Source: Deinococcus sp. QL22
GTDB lineage: Bacteria > Deinococcota > Deinococci > Deinococcales > Deinococcaceae
Reading direction: 5' to 3'
Assembly (NCBI RefSeq): GCF_023370075.1
Contig: NZ_CP097153.1
Span: 1 to 64,000, forward strand
Length of the DNA: 64,000 bases
Shown: piece by piece, positions 57,476 to 64,000 of the stretch
Layout: each line of letters starts with the position of its first letter
Position numbering within the stretch: position 1 is the first letter of the stretch
The notes under the pieces: generated by a model
The model's database searches: none
What the model was told of the DNA's origin: nothing
Seen by the model: only the letters and a program-made list of their open reading frames with translations
Made by a program: the position numbers and the translations under genes

Positions 57476-59001
57476 GCAAAAACTCCGGGAAAGCCGAGGG
57501 TGCGTAAGTGAACAGGCAGTGCCCCATGAGGATCGTTGGGATGAAGCCGGACGCGCACCATGCGGGCACGCTCGCCGGGAAGAGGATTGATGTGCAGGGC
57601 CTGTGCAGGGCTGTAAGGCGTGGGCTGAGGTTCTGTTTCTCCTGCGTTGCCGTCAAGGTGAGAAGGCCGCCCAGTGTCCGCCCGGCCCGGCCACAAAATA
57701 AGTCCGGTGGCCGCATGGGACAGCCCCATATAGCGCAGCAACTGGTCATTGATCTCGCGTTGCTGCTGGGGATTTAGGCGGTCAAGGGGGCGGTATTTGA
57801 CATCGGCCACCAGCGCCCGCCCATCATCGAACACGGCCAGCAGATCGGGGCGCAGCAACTGCAAGCCTTGTCCGATGCCCCGGAAACTGAGTTGAGGATT
57901 GAGGGTGACCGTGACGCCGTTGCCCCGAAACGTCCCGGTAAAAAGACCTGTGCTGTCTCGCTGGAATTCACCGCTGCTTGCGCCGAGGGCCTGCGTCAGG
58001 CGGGCCAGCGCCCAGAGTTCGTACAGTTCGGCCATGCGGGTGTGGCCGTCCGGAATGCCGGTGGCATGCGGCGACCACTGGCGCACCTGTTCGGCCAGCG
58101 ACGCGGCTTGGCGGGCGAGTGGGTCGGGCAGTGTGGCAACGGTACGGCCTCCCAGAAGCCGAACAGCACCGTTGGGGGCAAGCTGCCCGCCCGCCCGTTT
58201 TCCGGCCAGGGTGGCTTTGGCCACAGCAAAACGCGTCAGCAGCAGTGTGCGCTCGGCGGGCTGGGGCAACCGCTGAGCCGCAGCACTCAGGGCGTCCCAC
58301 AAGTCCAGCAGGGCAGAAGTAGCCGCTGGCGGCCAGGGCGGGGCAAGGTCGCGGGCCACATGACCGGGAAACCCGCCCCGGCCCCAATGCTCGAAGGTAA
58401 GATCCCAATCGACCCGGTCAGGCACGTGGCCATCTCCTTGCACGCGCTGTCCGTGCCCCTGCACCAGTTGGGGCCGCCGCCGCGCCAGTTGCCACAGCTG
58501 CCACGCCTGCCCCGCCCACTCCAGCAATTTCGGGGCTTCCGGGCCTGAGCCTGTGGGGGTTGTCAGTTGACTGCCAGCCGACAAGAGACCCTGCGGAAAA
58601 TTAAGCCGCTGGCCCAGTTCCGGCAGGGCGTCGGCCATTCGGCCCAGCGCCGCAAAAGCCTGTTCCGGTTGTTCGTGCAATTTGGCCGGATACACCAATA
58701 CCGGATGCCGCACCCGGCCCGCGTCCGACTCGGTGGTAAAGGTCAGGCGGCCCACCCAGTCGGTCAGGCGCACCTGCACGCCGTACGGCGTGAGACTTTC
58801 TATATAGGGCAGGCGTTGGCTGTTCTCGCTTTTGCCCGCGCCCGGCTTGTCCACCTGCGGCTTCTCCAAGGGCTGACCGTGCAGGCCCACAAAACTGATG
58901 TGGCCTCTGGTAGGCAAAAAGACCCCACGTTCTTCGGCAACGTAAGCTTCAGGGGTGGGCGGGGCAGGGGAGAGGGCGGCAGGCAAGCTCAATGAACCCA
59001 C
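57472..59001 (-). CDS. McrC-like PD-(D/E)xK nuclease (DUF2357-type)
   Basis: The 509-residue product has an N-terminal part with beta segments, then a McrC/DUF2357-like region (RMAELYELWALARLTQAL) and a PD-(D/E)xK core: Asp386 (RPDLLAVF), then Asp400 and Lys402 in ALVADVKYRPLD, followed by the helix QQREINDQLLRYMGL. This is the usual McrC nuclease layout, expected to be driven by the downstream AAA ATPase. I use the GTG at 59001, since TAGTCT lies directly before it; start choice is uncertain. The pair may cleave modified or foreign DNA. Confidence 0.78.
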   Translation of the reverse strand: MGSLSLPAALSPAPPTPEAYVAEERGVFLPTRGHISFVGLHGQPLEKPQVDKPGAGKSENSQRLPYIESLTPYGVQVRLTDWVGRLTFTTESDAGRVRHPVLVYPAKLHEQPEQAFAALGRMADALPELGQRLNFPQGLLSAGSQLTTPTGSGPEAPKLLEWAGQAWQLWQLARRRPQLVQGHGQRVQGDGHVPDRVDWDLTFEHWGRGGFPGHVARDLAPPWPPAATSALLDLWDALSAAAQRLPQPAERTLLLTRFAVAKATLAGKRAGGQLAPNGAVRLLGGRTVATLPDPLARQAASLAEQVRQWSPHATGIPDGHTRMAELYELWALARLTQALGASSGEFQRDSTGLFTGTFRGNGVTVTLNPQLSFRGIGQGLQLLRPDLLAVFDDGRALVADVKYRPLDRLNPQQQREINDQLLRYMGLSHAATGLILWPGRADTGRPSHLDGNAGETEPQPTPYSPAQALHINPLPGERARMVRVRLHPNDPHGALPVHLRTLGFPGVFA

Positions 59002-59598
59002 AGACTAGCGCACGGGGCTAGGGCAACGCCCACCGCTGACCGTTCGCCGCAGTGAAGGCACACACCTCAAAGCTTTAAGACGCGTCTCCAATCCGGCACT
59101 TGCCGTCTGATTTTCATCCAAAGTCAGCACCAGCGTTTGTTAAAGCTGGTGCTGGAGTCGCTGGTGCGAGGCATCGCCGCGACCTTGCTCTCCACTTTCC
59201 GCACGCCATTGGCCCAGTACAGCCCTTTGATCACGTATCCAAATTGAGCAGGCCGCCAAGTCATGTCCTTATGACATCTGAGGGGCTATTCATGTTTATC
59301 AGCAACATAAATGGGCTGCCAGAAGGCCCACGCTGAGCCGAGCGTGCTGCCAAAACATACTTTTACGTTTGAGTAACGAGCCAATAGGCAGCATGGCATT
59401 CATAAGGGCTTTGGACAACCCCCCGATTTGCCGGGCCATCCAAGTTGAGCTTGAGGAGCGATGAATGCCGAGCGACCCCAATACATTATTTTTCTACAGA
59501 GCGAGAGCCGTTGCAGACAGTGTTGCTGGCTTTTCCTACGCCGCCCCGCTGCCCACCCTGTGCCCTGGGTTTCTTTTGGTTTCCAGCAGGAGAACCCG
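59002..59598. other. gap without intact gene
   Basis: 597 nt between the McrC-like and sugar transferase genes. Short open stretches occur on both strands (for example RLLKLVLESLVRGIAATLLSTF near 59145 on plus), broken by stops, which suggests a gene remnant, but I could not identify it. A small inverted repeat ATGTC-5 nt-GACAT lies near 59262. The promoter of the sugar transferase should lie in the last part. Confidence 0.4.
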
Positions 59599-60282
59599 AT
59601 GGATATGAGGAACCATGAAGTGGGGAGTGCGCTGGGCCTGTCTACGGTTCGTAGCCTTGTCCGTCCGTTGGCCCTGATAGCCAAGCGGGCGCTGGATTTG
59701 GCCTGCGTGCTGATTACGGCACCGATGTGGCTGCCCCTCTGCGGCCTGGTTGCGGCCCTAATTTGGCTGGAAGACCGCGCCGACCCACTGTTTAAGCAAG
59801 ACCGGGTGGGCCTGGGCGGCTCGCTGTTTCCCACTTGGAAGTTTAGAACCATGCGCCCCAACGCCGAACAGCTGCTCCAAGACACTCTGAACCAAAATCC
59901 AGAGCTGCGGGCCGAATGGGAGGCCAATCACAAGCTGCGGCACGACCCACGCATCACCCGAATTGGCCGCCTGCTCCGCAAGACCAGCCTTGATGAGCTG
60001 CCTCAATTGATCAACGTGTTGCAGGGCCAGATGTCGCTGGTCGGCCCCCGGCCCCTGCCCGTTTACCACGCCAAAGAACTTCCCCTCTATGTGCAGTTGA
60101 CGCGCCAGCGGGTGCGCCCCGGCATGACCGGACTGTGGCAGGTGTCGGGGCGTTCGGCGTCAGGCAACCGGGGCATGGAACAGTGGGATCCCTATTACGT
60201 GCGGCATTGGTCGCTGAAGCTTGACCTGATTATTCTGGTCCGCACCGTCAAAGTCGTGTTGGGGAGTACTGGAGCTTATTAG
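59599..60282 (+). CDS. undecaprenyl-phosphate sugar phosphotransferase (WcaJ/RfbP-like)
   Basis: The 227-residue product is a bacterial sugar transferase (polyprenyl phosphohexose-1-phosphate transferase): KRALDLACVLITAPMWLPLCGLVAALIWL membrane segment near residues 30-58, LFKQDRVGLGGSLFPTWKFRTM near 65-86, RIGRLLRKTSLDELPQLINVLQGQMSLVGPRPLP near 122-155 and RPGMTGLWQVSGRS near 173. It primes polysaccharide repeat-unit synthesis by loading the first sugar phosphate on the lipid carrier. It lacks the large N-terminal extension of WbaP. AGGAGA precedes the ATG 59599. It probably serves the surface glycan pathway also represented at the start of the window. Confidence 0.92.
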   Translation: MDMRNHEVGSALGLSTVRSLVRPLALIAKRALDLACVLITAPMWLPLCGLVAALIWLEDRADPLFKQDRVGLGGSLFPTWKFRTMRPNAEQLLQDTLNQNPELRAEWEANHKLRHDPRITRIGRLLRKTSLDELPQLINVLQGQMSLVGPRPLPVYHAKELPLYVQLTRQRVRPGMTGLWQVSGRSASGNRGMEQWDPYYVRHWSLKLDLIILVRTVKVVLGSTGAY

Positions 60283-60301
60283 CCGCTAGAAACGTTTAGA
60301 G

Positions 60302-60330
60302 GTCGCCCTGCAAGTCGGGCGACTTTTGTT
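60302..60330 (+). terminator. intrinsic terminator after sugar transferase
   Basis: GTCGCCC / GGGCGAC stem with an 8-nt loop followed by TTTTGTTTT. Confidence 0.85.
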
Positions 60331-60540
60331 TTGCGTTGCTGAGCCTCCCTTTCCACATTTAACCTGCAATGTGCAGAAGGCTGAACCGGCTGATAAATAG
60401 GCCACGGCCTTAATGATGTTCTTAAAACCGCCTTAATCAAACGCATTTGCCAGACGCCCGAAACGTTAGGTTAGCGCCCCTTTCGCCACACTCGCTCATG
60501 CATCCCCATGAGGGGAGTAAATGCTCTTGGAGGAACCTAA

Positions 60541-63500
60541 ATGGGTCAACGAAATTCGACAGCGCACGGGCCTGTGGCGCAACAGTTAACGGACGAGTCT
60601 CCATCCGTCTCAAATCCATTGGCTCAGCACTCACCGCGCCGATTCTCTTCCCGCAGGGCAGCGCGGTTCGGTCTGCTCTGGCTCATCGGGGCCACGTTGG
60701 TCGCGTGTTCTTCGCAGCCTTCCACTGGCACTGGAACTACAGGCCCAGATGCCACTTATCCCTACGCCAGCGGCACCGACTATTCCTGGTCTGACGAGTC
60801 CGATGCCAATGACCCCTATCCTGGCGGCTTCGGTTATCCCTGGCGCGGCGTGGGCCTGTCGGCACTCGATACCCCCACCGATACGCAGCTCAGCGACATG
60901 ACGTGGACTTCAGCCACCAACGGGTACGGGCCAGTAGAAATCGACAAGAGCAACAACACCAATACGCCTGGCGACGGCCTGACCCTCACCATCGGCGGCA
61001 AAACCTTTGCCAAAGGTCTGGGTGCGCATGCCAAATCAGACGTGCGGTACGCGCTGGGCGGAGCCTGCACAGTCTTTACCGCTCAAATAGGTCTGGACGA
61101 CGAAGTGGGCGACCGGGGCAGCGTGGCCTTTCAGGTCTGGAACGGAGTGTCCACCCTGCTCTACGATTCCGGCACCATGCGCGGCATAGACGCGGCCAAG
61201 CCCATCAGTGTGAATGTCAGCGGTGTGCAGAGCCTCCGTATTGTGGTAACTGACGCGGGCGACGGAATCGACTACGATCATGCCGACTGGGCCGACGCCA
61301 AAGTGACGTGCAGCACGGCTCAGCCTTCCGGCGACAAGCTGTTGAGCGAGTTGACGCCCCTGTCGGCCACCAACGGCTACGGGCCAGTGGAAATGAATGC
61401 CAGCAACGGCGAACGTCCGGCAGGCGATGGCCGTCCTCTGACCATTGGCGGCACGGTGTACCCCAAAGGCGTTGGCGTTCATGCGGCTTCGCAGTTGGTT
61501 TACGCCCTGGGCGGCACCTGTTCCACCTTTAGCGCCGAAGTGGGCGTCGACGATGAAGTGGGCGACCGGGGTAGCATTGTGTTTCAGGTCTTGGCCGATG
61601 GAGCCTTGCTGTTCGATAGCGGCGTGATGACCGGCAAAGACCCGGCACGTTCGGTGGATGTGAACGTGGCAGGCAAGCAGCAACTCACCTTGCGTGTGAC
61701 TGACGGCGGCAACGGCGTCGATTTCGACCACGGGAATTGGGCTGCTGCGAAAATCAATTGCTCCACCGTGCAGCCTGCGGTCAGCAGCGTCACTGTCAGC
61801 CCAGCCCCCGTCAACGTGAACGTGAACGGAACCCAGCAACTCAGCGCCGAAGTCAGTGGACAGGGCAGCTACAACCCCGGCGTCACCTGGGCCAGCACCA
61901 ACACTGCCGTCGTCGCGGTCAGCCAAACCGGTCTGATCACGGGGGTCACTGCAGGCACGGCCACCGTCACGGCCACCTCCACCTTCGATCCCAGTAAGTC
62001 GGGCAGCGCCCAAATTACAGTCAACGCGGCCCAAGCTCTGCCTGCGGGCGGCATTCAGGTCAACTTCCAGCCCGCCAACGCCATCAAGCCCGTGGGCTAC
62101 ACCGCCGATGCAGGCGCGGCCTACGACGCGGCACGCGGCTTTGGCTGGATTACACAGGCCAGCGTAGGCACAGGCGCGGGCGTCCCCATCGACATCACGC
62201 CCAATTCACGCGACCGCGCCCTCGTGGGCGTAGATGCCCGCCTGAATACGATGATGCACATGCAGTTTCCGGACAGTGTCACCAACGCGACGGCGGTTCG
62301 CACGCCCGCCGCGTGGGAATACGCGCTGCCCAACGGCGTCTACAGCGTCACCGTCAGCGTAGGCGACGCCAGCAACAGCTTCGACAGTGCCCACCAGATC
62401 AACATCGAAGGCAAGCTCGCCATTGCCCGTTTCGTGCCCATTGCCGCCCGCAAATTCACGTCCAGCACGCTGCTGGCCACCGTGACCGACGGACGGTTGA
62501 CCATTGACGCGACCGGCGGCTCCAACACCAAGCTGAACTACGTGGTCATTCAGCCCGGAGACCGTCCCAGCGTGCGCGGCTACTCTCCGCAAGATCACCA
62601 GACCATGGTCGACCCCGGCGTGTCGGTCACCGCCGACGTGAACTTGCCCAACAATGCCATCGACCTGAACACCCTCACCTCTGCAGCGGTGCACCTGATC
62701 GATCCGGGCACCAGCCAGATCATTCCCGCGACTGTCAACACATCGGGCGGCGGCGACGCGGTGGTCATCAAGCCCACCTCCGCGCTTCAGGCCAACTCCC
62801 GCTACATCTTCGAGATCACCTCTGAGCTCAAAGACCTCAATGGCGCGGCCTTCTTGCCCCTGCGTTCCTCCTTCGTGACCGGGGCGACGTCTACCGACAC
62901 CAGCGGCGTGGCCTTCGAGCAAATCGCGCTGCCCAACGTACCTGTCATGCCCTACACCACCGTCGAAATGGGACCGGACGGCAAGCTGTACGCCGCCACC
63001 CTGACCGGAGAAATCCTGCGTTTCGGCGTTCAACCGGACGGCACAGTTACTGCGCCGCAGGTTATTACGTCCGTACAAACGGCCAACGGTGGGCCGCGTA
63101 CCATCATCGGCGTGAAGTTTGACCCGGCGGCCACTGCCGACAACCTGATCATGTGGATCAGCAACAACCACTTCTGGGATGGTGGAGCCAATTCGCCCGA
63201 CTGGAGCGGCAAGATCACCAAGCTCAGCGGCCCCAATCTGGAAAACGTGCAGGACTACGTGGTGGGCCTGCCCCGTTCTATCCGCGACCACCAGACCAAC
63301 AGCATCTCGTTCCGTCCCAACGATGCAGGCGCGTTGTACGTGCTTCAGGGCAGCAACACGGCTATGGGCGCACCCGACAACGCTTGGGGCAACCGCCCCG
63401 AACGCCTGCTCAGCGGCGCGTTGTTGCGCGTCGACCTGAACAAGATTCCTTCGCCGCCCATCAGCGTCAAGACTTCGGACGGCGGCCTGTACAACCCTTA

Positions 63501-64000
63501 CGCTGGTGGCGCACCTGTCACCATCTATGCCAGCGGCATCCGCAACGCCTACGACATGGTGTGGCATACCAACGGTCAACTGTACGTGCCCACCAACGGC
63601 TCGGCGGCAGGCGGCAACACCCCGGCCACTCCAGCCACCTTGCCCGCCGCCTGTAATACCCGCTCCGACGGCCCTTACACTGGCCCTGCCGTCCCCGGCC
63701 TGACCAGCGTAACCGTGCAGCACGACTTCCTGTTCCGGGTTCTGCCTGGCGGCTACTACGGCCATCCCAACCCTCTGCGCTGCGAGTGGGTGCAAAACGG
63801 TGGCAACCCCACGGCAGGCACCGACAAGGCCGAAGTCGCTGCCTACCCGGTGGGTACCATGCCTGACCGCAACTGGCGCGGCTTCGCCTACGACTTTGGC
63901 GAGCATGCTTCGGCCAACGGCGTGATCGAGGAATATACCAACGCCCCTACATCCGCCCTGCGGAACAAGCTGCTGGTCGTGAGATACAGTGCGGGCAAAG
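60541..64000 (+). CDS. NPCBM/Big2 lipoprotein with sugar-dehydrogenase-like propeller (3' partial)
   Basis: The frame is open from the ATG 60541 (GGAGG upstream) to the window end, at least 1153 residues. Order seen: a lipobox TLVACSS near residue 58 (lipoprotein signal), two NPCBM domains (SATNGYGPVEIDKSNN with KGLGAHAKS..., and SATNGYGPVEMNASNG with KGVGVHAAS...; about 120-260 and 275-410), a Big2-like domain (VTVSPAPVNVNVNGTQQLSAEV), a module around INFQPANAIKPVGYTADAG, an Ig-like SbsA type segment (SPQDHQTMVDPGVSVTADVNLP), and then a beta-propeller with VEMGPDGKLYAATLTGEILRF, RSIRDHQTNSISFRPNDAGALYV and GIRNAYDMVWH typical of PQQ-sugar-dehydrogenase-like proteins. It likely binds carbohydrate at the cell surface. 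Confidence 0.85.
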   Translation, partial: MGQRNSTAHGPVAQQLTDESPSVSNPLAQHSPRRFSSRRAARFGLLWLIGATLVACSSQPSTGTGTTGPDATYPYASGTDYSWSDESDANDPYPGGFGYPWRGVGLSALDTPTDTQLSDMTWTSATNGYGPVEIDKSNNTNTPGDGLTLTIGGKTFAKGLGAHAKSDVRYALGGACTVFTAQIGLDDEVGDRGSVAFQVWNGVSTLLYDSGTMRGIDAAKPISVNVSGVQSLRIVVTDAGDGIDYDHADWADAKVTCSTAQPSGDKLLSELTPLSATNGYGPVEMNASNGERPAGDGRPLTIGGTVYPKGVGVHAASQLVYALGGTCSTFSAEVGVDDEVGDRGSIVFQVLADGALLFDSGVMTGKDPARSVDVNVAGKQQLTLRVTDGGNGVDFDHGNWAAAKINCSTVQPAVSSVTVSPAPVNVNVNGTQQLSAEVSGQGSYNPGVTWASTNTAVVAVSQTGLITGVTAGTATVTATSTFDPSKSGSAQITVNAAQALPAGGIQVNFQPANAIKPVGYTADAGAAYDAARGFGWITQASVGTGAGVPIDITPNSRDRALVGVDARLNTMMHMQFPDSVTNATAVRTPAAWEYALPNGVYSVTVSVGDASNSFDSAHQINIEGKLAIARFVPIAARKFTSSTLLATVTDGRLTIDATGGSNTKLNYVVIQPGDRPSVRGYSPQDHQTMVDPGVSVTADVNLPNNAIDLNTLTSAAVHLIDPGTSQIIPATVNTSGGGDAVVIKPTSALQANSRYIFEITSELKDLNGAAFLPLRSSFVTGATSTDTSGVAFEQIALPNVPVMPYTTVEMGPDGKLYAATLTGEILRFGVQPDGTVTAPQVITSVQTANGGPRTIIGVKFDPAATADNLIMWISNNHFWDGGANSPDWSGKITKLSGPNLENVQDYVVGLPRSIRDHQTNSISFRPNDAGALYVLQGSNTAMGAPDNAWGNRPERLLSGALLRVDLNKIPSPPISVKTSDGGLYNPYAGGAPVTIYASGIRNAYDMVWHTNGQLYVPTNGSAAGGNTPATPATLPAACNTRSDGPYTGPAVPGLTSVTVQHDFLFRVLPGGYYGHPNPLRCEWVQNGGNPTAGTDKAEVAAYPVGTMPDRNWRGFAYDFGEHASANGVIEEYTNAPTSALRNKLLVVRYSAGK

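Noticed and set aside
59255..59285. ATGTC-CTTAT-GACAT as a radiation/desiccation response motif
   Set aside because: The known motif is a 17-bp palindrome of TTATGTCA type; spacing and arms here do not fit and no damage-response gene follows closely.
62206..63906. 566-codon open frame on the minus strand opposite the NPCBM lipoprotein
   Set aside because: Antisense shadow; the plus-strand frame carries clear domains throughout.

Overview
The window reads as part of a Deinococcus-type chromosome or large replicon. This is inferred from gene content and style: GC-rich coding sequence, an XPB-type helicase paired with a DUF790 (Bax1-like) nuclease, several start codons placed 6-7 nt after a TANNNT -10 box (the leaderless-mRNA pattern known from Deinococcus), and protein sequences that resemble that genus. 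I could not search a database, so genus is inference and species is not assigned. No tRNA, rRNA, CRISPR array or intact insertion sequence was found.

Layout. 1-4977: surface polysaccharide genes (SDR/GT2 fusion, decayed GT4-like ORF, flippase, GT2). 5315-15266: an amine/GABA-type catabolic cluster (APC permease, PucR regulator, two class-III aminotransferases, GNAT, amidohydrolase, aldehyde dehydrogenase); the permease, the regulator and the second aminotransferase are broken by stops or a frameshift. 15814-16125: small conserved-looking protein. 16441-19072: XPB helicase and DUF790 nuclease. 19326-21360: aldehyde dehydrogenase plus DUF779 protein. 21701-26329: cyanophycin synthetase, isoaspartyl peptidase and cyanophycinase. 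26460-28460: FRG-domain protein and aldo/keto reductase. 28585-37663: two-component system divergent from a MacAB/TolC-type export operon with two TolC-like genes. 37731-44401: two GH43 glycosidases and a sugar ABC importer, with a divergent ArsR-type regulator. 44477-46674: MerR-type regulator and VWA protein. 46880-50202: MFS transporter, then a divergent AraC regulator / PhyH dioxygenase pair, both frameshifted. 50255-51546: photolyase-like protein split in two genes in reversed order. 51628-53518: a partition module whose ParA carries a Phd/YefM-like N-terminal domain, flanked by three copies of a parS-like palindrome. 53763-55386: membrane protein and aldo/keto reductase. 55487-59001: McrBC-like ATPase and nuclease pair. 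59599-64000: polysaccharide-priming sugar transferase and a large NPCBM lipoprotein running off the end.

Most notable: the Phd-ParA fusion with its palindromes at exactly 100 bp centre spacing, the split and order-reversed photolyase, the McrC-like/AAA pair, five CTTC repeats in helical phase between the two-component system and the efflux operon, and the concentration of broken genes (five: two interrupted by stops, three frameshifted).
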